DNA from: Candidatus Eiseniibacteriota bacterium
Lineage (GTDB): Bacteria > Eisenbacteria > RBG-16-71-46
Reading direction: 5' to 3'
Assembly (NCBI GenBank): GCA_903921835.1
Contig: CAIXRL010000752.1
Coordinates: 1-13,440 of the forward strand
Length of the DNA stretch: 13,440 bases
Below are positions 1-7,984 of the stretch, one piece after another; position 1 is the stretch's first letter; each line of letters begins with the position of its first letter. A program made the position numbers and the translations under genes. A model generated the notes under the pieces. The model was given only the letters and a program-made list of their open reading frames with translations. It had not been told where the DNA came from and did no database searches.

Positions 1-778
1 CCCGCGGCCATTCCGCCTCGCGCCCGGGCCGCTGCGGCGCCCAGCCCGACGATCGCCGGCACGTTCTCGGTGCCCGCGCGCCGCCCGCGCTCCTGGCGGC
101 CACCGTGCACGAGCGGGACGAGCGGCACGCGCCGGCGCACGAACAGCGCCGCGGCGCCGGGAGGCCCATGCAGCTTGTGGCCCGCCAGCGAGAGCAGGTC
201 CGCCTGCCACGCATCGACGGACACCGGGAGCTTGCCGACGGCCTGGACGGCGTCCACGTGGAAGAGCGCTCCTGCGTGCTTCACCATCGGACCGATGTCG
301 CCGAGGGGCTGGATCGCGCCGGTTTCGTTGTTCACCGCCATGATCGAGACCAGCGCGACGTCGTCGCCCAGGGCCTCGCGCACGTCGCCGGGATCCACGA
401 GGCCGTTCGCCTGCACGGGCAGCACCGTGAGCGTGAACCCGCGCGACTCGAGGTGCAGCGCGGTCTGCAGCACCGAGAGGTGCTCGATCGCGGTCGTGAC
501 GATGCGCCGCCTTCCGGGCCCGGCGAGCGCGGCGGTGGCGCCCAGGAGCGCGAGGTTGTTCGCCTCCGAGCCGCTCGCGACGAACACGATCTCCTCGGAC
601 TGCGCCCCGACCAGCCGTGCGACCTCGACCCGCGCGGCCTCGACGGCCTCGCGCGCCGCCTCGCCGCGCGAATGGACACTCGAGGGATTGCCGAACGCGT
701 CCTCGAGGTGCACTCGCATGGCCTCGAGCACCTCGGGCGCGGGCCGCGTCGTGGCGGCCGAGTCGGCGTACACCTGTC

Positions 779-782
<4 letters not shown>
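1..782 (-). CDS. iscS: Cysteine desulfurase (NifS/IscS class), partial at left edge
   Basis: This is a PLP-dependent enzyme that takes sulfur from L-cysteine as a persulfide for Fe-S cluster assembly in the cytoplasm. The first 260 residues are visible and the C-terminus lies outside the window. Recognisable elements are DSAATT near residue 7, GNPSS at 31-35, SGSEANN at 70-76, the PLP-stacking His in EH at 100-101, NNETG at 151-155, HVDAVQ at 175-180, the PLP lysine in GHKLHG at 201-206 (K203), and RRAGTENVP at 234-242. These sit about three residues before the E. coli IscS numbering. The catalytic cysteine loop is off-window, so activity cannot be confirmed. The start chosen is a GTG whose GTGA overlaps the TGA stop of mrp, which implies translational coupling. 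An in-frame GTG three codons later is an alternative start. The gene name is by class only: IscS and NifS cannot be separated here. Confidence 0.95.
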
Positions 783-1849
<1,067 letters not shown>

Positions 1850-1893
1850 GAACCCTCGTTCTGCCCGGGCGATCGGTGCGGCCCTCGCGCGGG

Positions 1894-2016
1894 TCAGCGT
1901 GTCCGGCGCCGCCGGGCGCGCTGCTCCCACCACTCGCGGGCACGATTGATTCCAATGGCGAGCAACACCGTCCCGGTGATCAGAAAACCGGCGACGAAGA
2001 GCCCGTAGAAGTACAC
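1894..2016 (-). CDS. Candidate 40-aa single-pass membrane microprotein in the Fe-S operon
   Basis: This is a short open frame starting with GTG five bases after the nfu stop and ending 44 bases before mrp. The product begins VYFYGLFVAG and has one hydrophobic segment at about residues 3-22. A strongly basic tail follows (NRAREWWEQRARRRRTR, residues 24-40), giving an N-out/C-in single-pass topology by the positive-inside rule. I do not recognise a family. Codon third positions are mostly G or C, as in the neighbours. The ribosome-binding site is weak, so translation would have to depend on coupling to nfu. The frame is also open upstream across the end of nfu, but that part is not membrane-like. 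It may be a real operon microprotein or a chance ORF; the clean transmembrane-plus-basic-tail pattern is the main argument for it. Confidence 0.45.
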   Translation of the reverse strand: MYFYGLFVAGFLITGTVLLAIGINRAREWWEQRARRRRTR

Positions 2017-2021
2017 CCGCG

Positions 2022-2246
2022 CTAGACCGCGATGACCCGCGTCACTCCCGGAAGCTTGTGCCGCAGGTAGCGCTCGATGCCGTTGCGCAGGGTCGTCGTC
2101 GAGCTGGAGCAACCCACGCACGAGCCCATGAGACGGATGGTCACGGTGCCGTCGTCCGTGACGCTGACGAGCTCGAGGTCCCCGCCGTCCGGCTGGACGA
2201 CGTTGACCCGCAACAACTCCACGACCTTCGCGACTTCCTCACGCAT
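2022..2246 (-). CDS. Nfu-type Fe-S scaffold protein (NifU C-terminal domain only)
   Basis: This 74-aa protein consists solely of the NifU C-terminal (Nfu) domain, which binds a labile [4Fe-4S] cluster between two protomers and delivers it to target proteins. The cluster-binding motif CVGC sits at residues 43-46, followed by SSSTTTLRNGIERYL (47-61), the usual helix after the cysteines. PDGGDLEL at 19-26 is the conserved early motif. The ATG at 2246 has a GGAGGGCAC leader, a strong ribosome-binding site, so it is chosen over in-frame upstream codons that encode non-conserved sequence. It is the first gene of the minus-strand Fe-S set (Nfu, small membrane ORF, Mrp, cysteine desulfurase). No IscU/SufB-type primary scaffold is visible in the window. 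Confidence 0.92.
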   Translation of the reverse strand: MREEVAKVVELLRVNVVQPDGGDLELVSVTDDGTVTIRLMGSCVGCSSSTTTLRNGIERYLRHKLPGVTRVIAV

Positions 2247-2782
2247 GTGCCCTCCGGCCCCCCGCCCACGACCCTGCGCGCAGCCCGAAGCAGGCGCGCC
2301 GCCCGGCTGCCGGCAGGAGAACAAAGTACATTATGAACGCTGGCCGGCGACGTCAAAGCCGACCCCACCCCCCGGCCGGGAGAATTGGCCCGCTCGTGAC
2401 CTTTGATGCGGCGAATGGCGAAGTCTGTTCGCCCCGAACACCACCAGGCGCGAGATCCCCCGCCGAACCCCGGACCTCCCGCCCCCCTCCGGCCACTCCA
2501 CCACCTCGGCACGCTCTGGACTCAGGCGGCCGGTACGCCGTGCAATCCGGCCGGCACGCACTGTTTTCGTGGGCTGCGGGCCGACGGAGCGCAGGCACGC
2601 CGGGATCGCGCTCTGCGCCGACGCGCTCGACGTGAGCTTCCGAGCGCTGGACTCCGATCACGAAGCGCTCGCACGCGAGATGTGAGCCGGGGCGCTACCG
2701 GCGGAGTTCGCCGCCACGATCCGCATGAGCCACTGGACCACGCGCCTGGAGAAGGTCCCCGCGCGCGAGCGGCGCGGAGCGA
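2247..2782. other. Gene-poor gap between nfu and the outer-membrane receptor gene
   Basis: The nfu-proximal part holds the promoter candidate at 2328-2356. The segment of about 2365-2565 is C/G-rich with proline-, arginine- and glycine-heavy frames on both strands and no recognisable protein. The segment from about 2569 onward looks like an interrupted plus-strand coding remnant and is listed separately. A short inverted repeat (GGCGG, 6-base loop, CCGCC) occurs at 2700-2715, without a T tract. I see no convincing terminator for the receptor gene. Confidence 0.6.
2328..2356 (-). promoter_or_regulatory. Candidate sigma70-like promoter for the Fe-S operon
   Basis: Read on the minus strand, TTGACG (2356-2351) is a near-consensus -35. 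It is followed either by TAATGT (2333-2328, spacing 17) or by CATAAT (2335-2330, spacing 15) as the -10. This is one of the few AT-rich patches in the window and lies in a gene-free stretch just upstream of nfu. Transcription would start near 2322, giving a leader of about 75 bases before the ATG at 2246. No operator or riboswitch could be recognised in that leader. Confidence 0.42.
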
Positions 2783-2798
2783 TCAGTGCCCCGGGCCC
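2569..2798 (+). pseudogene. Possible degraded plus-strand coding remnant, interrupted by TGA
   Basis: In the plus-strand frame starting at the GTG at 2569, 38 codons give a protein-like stretch (VGCGPTERRHAG, then IALCADALDVSFRALDSD). A TGA stop follows at 2683-2685. The same frame then continues in a protein-like way (LPAEFAATIRMSHWTTRLEK) until about 2798, where it runs into the 3' end of the receptor gene on the other strand. Third positions are almost all G/C and the residues alternate like amphipathic helices, unlike the arginine/proline-rich noise upstream. No family is recognised. It may be the decayed tail of a gene, a short 38-codon ORF ending at 2685, or chance in GC-rich DNA. Confidence 0.28.
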
Positions 2799-5700
2799 TC
2801 ATCCGGACGGCCGTCCGGTCGTCCATCCGGGCGCCCGTCCCGGCGCCAGTCCGGTCGCCCACCTTGCGGCGTCGCTCCCGGCGGGGGCTTGATCGTCCAC
2901 GTGAACATCAGCATCACGTAGGGCTTGAGCACGCGGTTGCGGGTGTCCTGCACGTACGAGTCGGTCACCGTGCGGCTGACGCTGCGGTTCTGGTCGAGGA
3001 TGTCGGATGCGGTCAGCCGCAACTCGCCCGCCCGCTCGCGCAGGAACTTGCGCGCGAGACTCGCGTTCCACAGCACGATGTCCTCGCCATACCCGCCCGC
3101 AAACCCCTCCTGCAGCGTCTGGCTGAGCTCGTTGCGCACCACCAGGTCGTGCCAGAGCACGACGTTGAGCTTGAGGCCCGCCGACTGCGTGTACGAGCGC
3201 GAGTCGCTCGCCGCGGGCAGCGAGTTGCGCGTCACGTTCCAGCTGCCGGACCAGCTCATCGTGAAGTCCAGGTTCTCGCTGATGTTGCTCGCCAGTACGG
3301 CGCCACTCGTGGGCGCCCACGCGTCCGCGCGGTTGTACAGGCCGCCAACCAGTCCCGGCGTGCGCGACCAGCTGCCGCCGCCGCTCAGCGTGAACACACT
3401 CTTGACCCACGGCAACGAGCGGCTCACGGTCACGAACGAGTTCACCGTCCACTGCCCCGAGAGATTGACGGGCTGCACGAGTTGGCTGCCGGCCCGCAGC
3501 GTGTCGCCGCCGGGCAGAATGCTGTCCTGCATTGCCGTCACCGTCGAGTTGGCGACGTAGTCATCCGTGCGCTGCACCGAACCCATCACGAAGAAGCTGT
3601 GGCCCTTCGCACCGTTGGTGACGGCGTAGCGCACGGTGCCGGCCTGCACGTACGCGTCGCCCAGGTCCGGATTTCCGGTCGAGAGCTGCAGCGGGTTCGA
3701 GGAGTCCACCACGTCCTGCAGCTGCGAGATGGACGGCGCCCGCGTGGACGTGAAGTAGGAGGCCCGCAGGTTGCGCTCCCCCGTCAGGGTCCAGCCGAGC
3801 GTGAACGAGGGCAGCACGTTCGCGAACGAGCGGTCCAGCGACACCGGATGCGGCAGCCTTCGGTCGGAGGTCAGGCGGCTCGTCTCGAACGCGACGTTGG
3901 ACATCAGGTTCAGGCTGCGCGTGCGGAACAGGTACCCCAGGCCGGCGTCCGTCGCGCTGCTCGTGCTCTGGTACGAGTTGGACTGCGTCGGGTCCGGTAC
4001 GTCGTAGATCCCCGGGACGGCGCCGGGAACGAACGCGTTGTTGTCCGCGGTGCTGGTGGTGACGCGCGGGGACAGGTTCGCCTGGAGCATGCCCTTCGTG
4101 CCCAGCGGCTCGGTCCACATCAGCCGCGCGTTGGCGGAGCGCGAAACGGTGGCGATCCCCGTCCGGCGGTCCACGACAGCGAGGGTGGTGTCACCCCCCT
4201 GCGTCCACTGGTCCAGCGATTGCGTCGAGCTCGCTCCGTCCTTGTTCGTGTAGCCGACCTGCATGTCCAGCGACACCGTGCGGCGCGCCTTCGGGAAACG
4301 ATGGCGGAGCACGAGGTGATCCGAGAGGTTGTCGCCCGTGGTGTGCGTGGCGGCGCCGGTGACCACGGAGGCGCGCGGCAGCCCGAGCGGGTCGGTATTC
4401 GTACCGGTCTGCGAGCCGCTCGCGTCGTTCGCCTGGAAGTAGAGCCGCGGCTCGTCGATCAGCGACGTCGACGGCGTGAAGTTGGCCTCGACCCGGGCGT
4501 CGTAGCGGTGGTTGGTGTTGCGATTCCGGGTGCTCGAGGCCTGGTCGTAGCGCGCGACGGAGTCCTGCGGCACCGCGTAGTCGCGCGCGATCGACTGGAG
4601 GTTGGCGTTGTCCGACAGGTTGTAGAAGTAGCTCTGCGTCACCGTGTACTTCGTCCCGAAGCTCTTCATCAGGTTGGTGCCGAGCGCGGTCGTGGTGGAG
4701 ACGCCGTCCTGCTGCCCGACCAGGAAGCTGCTGCCGCCACCGGGCCCGCCCGGGCCGCCGCCGGGGCCGCCACCGCCGAAACCACCCTGCCCGCGTCCGC
4801 CGCTGCCGCCGCGCCGGCCGCTGCCGCCGAAGCCGCCCCCGCCCCCACCGCGCTGGCCCTGCGAGCTGAGCACACCGAGCAGGTCCTGCTGCGCGAAGTT
4901 CTGCTGGTTCACGTTGTCGGCGAGTCCGATGACCGACGCGCGCAGGTCGCCGCGCAGCAGGTTGCCGTTGCCGCCGGCCAGGTATCGGTCGTCACCGCCC
5001 GGTCCGCCGTACGCCTTGCCGAACTGCCCGCGGCGCCGGTCGGCGCGCAGCACGACGTTCATCGTCTTGACCGCGTTGCCGTCGTCGAAGCCCGTGAACT
5101 CGGACTGGTCGCTCTGCTTGTCGAACACCTGGATGCGGTCGATCACATCCGCGGGCAGGCTGTTGAGCGCGATGGAGGGGTCCTGCCCGAAGAACGGCTT
5201 GCCGTCCACGAGCACCTGCTGCACCTGCTCACCGTTGTGCTTGACGGTGCCATTCTGCACGGTCACGCCGGGCATCTTCTCGATCAGGTCGCCCGCCGTG
5301 GCGTCGGGGTTCGTGTGGAACGCACGCGCGTTGAACTCGGTGGTATCCGCGTGCACCATCGCGGGCGGCACGGCGCCGACGACCTCGAACGGCTTCAGGG
5401 GCAGCGCCGACGTGGACATCACGAGCGCACCGAAGTCCTGCTTCGCCGCGCTCAGCGTGACGTCCTGGCGCAGCACCGCGTAGCCCATCCTCTGGGCCTC
5501 GATGCGATACGCGCGCAGGGCCAGCCCCGGCACCGCGATGGCGCCGTCGTCCCCGGTGAACAGCGTGTGCACGTCGGTGCTGTCGGCGAGCGCGTGAACG
5601 CGGACCTGCGCCTGCGAGACAGGAGCGTGCGCCCGGCTGTCCACGAGCCGGGCGCGCAACGTCGCGGCACCCGCGGGCGCGACCACCGCAACAGCGAGCG

Positions 5701-5809
5701 CCAGCGCCACCGCGGTGAGCGCGATCCCGCTCTGCGTTCCCGCTGTTCCCCGACGCGTCGGCGTCCCTGCGCTCACGAAGCGACCCCCCGGCCCGGCGCC
5801 ACGGCGCAC
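2783..5809 (-). CDS. TonB-receptor-like outer-membrane beta-barrel protein with carboxypeptidase-regulatory-like domain
   Basis: This 1008-aa exported protein has a hydrophobic signal segment at about residues 28-48, ending PAGAA. A carboxypeptidase-regulatory-like beta-sandwich follows (about 50-130). A plug-like domain comes next (about 150-257), with NPDATAGDLIEKMPGVTV at 167-184, VLVDGKPFFGQDP at 199-211 and LPADVIDRIQVFDKQSDQ at 218-235. The rest, to about 985, is a beta barrel of alternating aromatic and polar residues. This matches the Bacteroidetes/FCB 'outer membrane beta-barrel family' related to TonB-dependent receptors. No clear TonB box is seen, so energised uptake is unproven and the substrate is unknown. 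A glycine-rich insert (321-360) and a GRPD-repeat tail follow the plug and the barrel respectively. The start used is the GTG at 5809; the GTG at 5776, preceded by a G-rich run, is an alternative. The upstream phosphoesterase is 81 bases away on the same strand. Confidence 0.92.
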   Translation of the reverse strand: MRRGAGPGGRFVSAGTPTRRGTAGTQSGIALTAVALALAVAVVAPAGAATLRARLVDSRAHAPVSQAQVRVHALADSTDVHTLFTGDDGAIAVPGLALRAYRIEAQRMGYAVLRQDVTLSAAKQDFGALVMSTSALPLKPFEVVGAVPPAMVHADTTEFNARAFHTNPDATAGDLIEKMPGVTVQNGTVKHNGEQVQQVLVDGKPFFGQDPSIALNSLPADVIDRIQVFDKQSDQSEFTGFDDGNAVKTMNVVLRADRRRGQFGKAYGGPGGDDRYLAGGNGNLLRGDLRASVIGLADNVNQQNFAQQDLLGVLSSQGQRGGGGGGFGGSGRRGGSGGRGQGGFGGGGPGGGPGGPGGGSSFLVGQQDGVSTTTALGTNLMKSFGTKYTVTQSYFYNLSDNANLQSIARDYAVPQDSVARYDQASSTRNRNTNHRYDARVEANFTPSTSLIDEPRLYFQANDASGSQTGTNTDPLGLPRASVVTGAATHTTGDNLSDHLVLRHRFPKARRTVSLDMQVGYTNKDGASSTQSLDQWTQGGDTTLAVVDRRTGIATVSRSANARLMWTEPLGTKGMLQANLSPRVTTSTADNNAFVPGAVPGIYDVPDPTQSNSYQSTSSATDAGLGYLFRTRSLNLMSNVAFETSRLTSDRRLPHPVSLDRSFANVLPSFTLGWTLTGERNLRASYFTSTRAPSISQLQDVVDSSNPLQLSTGNPDLGDAYVQAGTVRYAVTNGAKGHSFFVMGSVQRTDDYVANSTVTAMQDSILPGGDTLRAGSQLVQPVNLSGQWTVNSFVTVSRSLPWVKSVFTLSGGGSWSRTPGLVGGLYNRADAWAPTSGAVLASNISENLDFTMSWSGSWNVTRNSLPAASDSRSYTQSAGLKLNVVLWHDLVVRNELSQTLQEGFAGGYGEDIVLWNASLARKFLRERAGELRLTASDILDQNRSVSRTVTDSYVQDTRNRVLKPYVMLMFTWTIKPPPGATPQGGRPDWRRDGRPDGRPDGRPDEGPGH
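2801..2860 (-). repeat. 12-base tandem repeat encoding GRPD units at the receptor C-terminus
   Basis: On the minus strand, five consecutive 12-base units encode GRPD, WRRD, GRPD, GRPD and GRPD, just before the C-terminal EGPGH. The units differ at synonymous positions, so the repeat is old or maintained at the protein level. It follows the last predicted barrel strand (YVMLMFTWTI), so the tail would extend into the periplasm. Similar glycine/proline/arginine/aspartate tails are common in this barrel family. Confidence 0.85.
4730..4849 (-). repeat. Glycine-rich low-complexity segment inside the receptor
   Basis: This codes for residues 321-360 of the receptor, which are almost entirely Gly with Arg, Phe, Ser and Pro (for example GGGGGGFGGSGRRGG). 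It lies after the plug domain and the first barrel strands, so it is probably a flexible surface or periplasmic loop. The DNA is a run of CCG/CCN-type triplets on the plus strand, a likely site of length variation by slippage and of assembly errors. The reading frame is intact through it. Confidence 0.85.
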
Positions 5810-5835
5810 CGCCGCGGGCTCCCTATCGTGACGAA

Positions 5836-5871
5836 CGGGCGGCGCGAGGGTTCCCGCCCCCGCGCCGCCCG
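5836..5871. terminator. GC-rich inverted repeat between phosphoesterase and receptor genes
   Basis: An 11-base perfect inverted repeat (CGGGCGGCGCG at 5836-5846, CGCGCCGCCCG at 5861-5871) encloses a 14-base loop. It sits in the 81-base gap downstream of the phosphoesterase stop (5891) and upstream of the receptor start (5809). No T tract follows on either strand, so it is not a classic intrinsic terminator. It could attenuate read-through, stabilise the 3' end of the phosphoesterase message, or affect receptor translation. Confidence 0.4.
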
Positions 5872-5890
5872 CTTGCCGCCGCGAAGAAGC

Positions 5891-7711
5891 TCAGCGTACG
5901 ACGATCACGCGCCCCGTGCGCGTTCCCTCGCGCGTGGCGACGCGCACGAGGTACACACCGGGCGCAGCGGGCGCGCCGCCGGCCGACGCGCCGTCCCAGC
6001 GCGCATCGTGCTCGCCCGCGGCCAGCGCCTCGTCGAGCAGCGTCGCGACGCGGCGACCCGAGACGTCCAGCACATCGACGCGCACCCGCGCGGCGGCCGG
6101 CAGTGCGAAGCGCACGGTGAGCGCCGCGCCCCCGCCGGCCACGAACGGGCTCGGACCGGGCGTGCGGATCGCGAACGCGGGCGGCGCGGGCGGCAGCACG
6201 CCCGCGGTGACGGGTGCGAGCGTGCTGACGCCGACAGCGCTCGTCGCCGAGGCGGGCAGCACGCAGTCCACGTAGACGTCCGCGAGACCGCCCTGCCGGA
6301 TCACCTGCGAGATCGCGCCACCCGTCGCCGAGAAAGTCGAGTCGTGATCCGCGAGCACGAACCGGATGCGCGCGTGGTCCCACGCCTCGCCGTACCGGTT
6401 GACCAGCGTCACCGAGTTGGAGCCGGAGCTGCCGTCGTTGCGCGCCGCCCACCCCACCCCCAGCGAGTCCACGGCCTTCGTGTTCAGCGTGCTCGCGAAG
6501 TGCATCGGACCCGGCGACATGACGCCGTTGTGCACCCGGAAGATGCGAAACGCGCGATAGTCGATCACCGAGCGACAGCCCAGGTTGAACGGCGTCGCGG
6601 TGCGCGGCGTGAGCGAGTTCTCTGCGACCCCGTGGTTGTGTCCCCAGATGGCGCCGTCCACTCCCAGCGTGGTGACGTTGATCTGCGAGAAGTTCGCGCC
6701 CGCTCCACCCGTGCCCGTCGTGCCGCCGAAGTCGTAGTGATAGAACAGCAGCTTGTGCGTGCCCGCGGCCTGGGCCGCCAGGTCGGCCTGCAGCCACGTC
6801 ATCTGCTCGGGCGTGAAGCTCTGCGCGCCCCAGATGTCCTGCCGGTAGTGGTCGTAGGAGCCGTTGTTGATGTAGGCCTCCAGCCCGACCACGTGCAGCG
6901 GCCCGTAGTCGAACGTGTAGTCCTGCGAGTGGTACGGATCGCCGGCGGGCGGGTTCTCCAGCCATTTCCACCCGAAGTAGCGCCACCAGTTCTTGCGCGA
7001 CGTGCCGTCGGGCGGCGTCGTGGCGCCCCAGCCGCCGATATCGTGGTTGCCACTCGAGAGCCACACCGGCGCGTCGAGGTTGTTGAACATCGCCTGCGCG
7101 CGGCCCATCTCGAACATCCCGAGGTACTCCTCGAGCTCACCTTCGTTCACGAGGTCCCCGGTGTGAATGACGAACTCGGGATGGATGACGTTGAGGTCCT
7201 CGATCACCGCGTCGAAGTCTGCCATCCCGGTGGTATCCGAGACGTTGATGCTGCCGCCGCTCGAGAGCGAGTGCTCCGGCAGGTGCGTATCCGTGATCTG
7301 CGCGAAGTAGTAGTCACCCTGGTACGCGCTCAGCACGCGCACGGCATGGCGCGCCGTGTCGGCCGCGGTCGAGTCCGATGCCAGCACCAGCGCGTACGTT
7401 TCCTCGGGCGTGCCCGGGGGCACGCTGAACGTCAGCTCCCAGCGGCCCTTCGTCGGCTGCCACGCGCCGCCAGCCGCGGTGAGCGGCACGTTGAGCGCGC
7501 CGTACGCCAGCGACGCGCCCCAGCCGGTCGCGCCGCCCGGCGCGTTCGCCCACACCGTGAACGCATCCCCGGGCCGCGCCAAAGCCGGCAGGCTCGGCAG
7601 CGGCTTGAGAATGATGGTGAGCGTATCGCCGTAAGTATATGCGTGCGAAATGGATGGCATCATCGTGCAAGCGACAAGTAGAGCGCTGGCGAGCAGGGTG
7701 CGAAGGCGCAT
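5891..7711 (-). CDS. Secreted calcineurin-like metallophosphoesterase with C-terminal FlgD-Ig-like sorting domain
   Basis: This 606-aa exported protein starts with a signal peptide (about residues 1-24, MRLRTLLASALLVAC...SHA). An N-terminal beta-sandwich-like region follows (about 25-130). The phosphoesterase core spans about 135-400 and has every metal-site block: TDTH at 140-143 (D141, H143), GDLVNEG at 185-191 with D186, GNHD at 221-224, FYHYDF at 323-328 and GHNHG at 357-361. Such enzymes use a dinuclear metal centre to cleave phosphomono- or diesters; the substrate here is unknown. The last 90 residues (about 517-606) open with PGPSPF and contain VDVLDVSGRRVATL and APGVYLVRV. This is the FlgD-Ig/'Por'-like C-terminal module of FCB-group secreted proteins. 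The ATG at 7711 is chosen because it begins the signal peptide and has GGAG upstream. The frame is open further upstream without signal-like or family sequence. Confidence 0.94.
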   Translation of the reverse strand: MRLRTLLASALLVACTMMPSISHAYTYGDTLTIILKPLPSLPALARPGDAFTVWANAPGGATGWGASLAYGALNVPLTAAGGAWQPTKGRWELTFSVPPGTPEETYALVLASDSTAADTARHAVRVLSAYQGDYYFAQITDTHLPEHSLSSGGSINVSDTTGMADFDAVIEDLNVIHPEFVIHTGDLVNEGELEEYLGMFEMGRAQAMFNNLDAPVWLSSGNHDIGGWGATTPPDGTSRKNWWRYFGWKWLENPPAGDPYHSQDYTFDYGPLHVVGLEAYINNGSYDHYRQDIWGAQSFTPEQMTWLQADLAAQAAGTHKLLFYHYDFGGTTGTGGAGANFSQINVTTLGVDGAIWGHNHGVAENSLTPRTATPFNLGCRSVIDYRAFRIFRVHNGVMSPGPMHFASTLNTKAVDSLGVGWAARNDGSSGSNSVTLVNRYGEAWDHARIRFVLADHDSTFSATGGAISQVIRQGGLADVYVDCVLPASATSAVGVSTLAPVTAGVLPPAPPAFAIRTPGPSPFVAGGGAALTVRFALPAAARVRVDVLDVSGRRVATLLDEALAAGEHDARWDGASAGGAPAAPGVYLVRVATREGTRTGRVIVVR

Positions 7712-7984
7712 GTCGGGGGACTCCGGGTGAGTCGGGGCAGGTGAACAGGCGCGTGGGGTGCCGCACGAGACTGAGTGTTGCAACAAGCTTGCACCCTGCA
7801 GGCCATCCGTTGCAAGGGCACCGGCGACAGGGCACGCGACGGCAGAGCACGCGGCGACCCCGGTCCCGGGCCGGGAGGAATGCGTCCCTGCGCGCCCTCG
7901 CGGCAGCACGCGCCACGCGGGATGAAGACGGCTTCGCATCCGTGTGCCACAGTGCTCGCAGGCAATCCTGCCAGGGAGGGGACC
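7712..7984. promoter_or_regulatory. Divergent intergenic region with TTGCAA-type repeats
   Basis: This 273-base region separates the minus-strand phosphoesterase from the plus-strand NTF2-like gene, so promoters for both should lie here. I could not pick a convincing -35/-10 pair. TGTTGCAACA (7776-7785) is a perfect palindrome. It overlaps a second inverted pair, TGCAA (7779-7783) and TTGCA (7789-7793), around CAAGC. Another TTGCAA lies at 7810-7815. The layout resembles a repressor or activator operator, but no regulator gene is nearby. AGGGAGGGG at about 7974-7982 is the ribosome-binding site of the plus-strand gene. Confidence 0.4.

Noticed and set aside
2331..2661. Short minus- and plus-strand frames in the gap before nfu as extra genes
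   Set aside because: They are Arg/Gly/Pro-rich, have no hydrophobic pattern or motif and no ribosome-binding site, and overlap the promoter candidate.
2700..2715. GGCGG-N6-CCGCC inverted repeat as terminator of the receptor gene
   Set aside because: The stem is only five base pairs, there is no T tract, and it lies inside a protein-like plus-strand frame.
4730..4860. The repetitive GC-rich stretch as a CRISPR-like or non-coding repeat array
   Set aside because: There are no constant repeats with unique spacers; the frame is continuous and encodes a Gly-rich loop of the receptor.
2786..7681. A plus-strand open frame of about 1630 codons antisense to the receptor and phosphoesterase genes
   Set aside because: The product is Arg/His/Val/Ala-rich without any domain and mirrors the codon pattern of the minus-strand genes, whose motifs are clear. 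Long antisense frames are expected in DNA with G/C third positions.
7775..7984. A longer N-terminus for the NTF2-like protein starting at 7775 or 7922
   Set aside because: The extra residues are not signal-like and no ribosome-binding site precedes those ATGs, whereas a strong AGGGAGGGG lies just before 7985.
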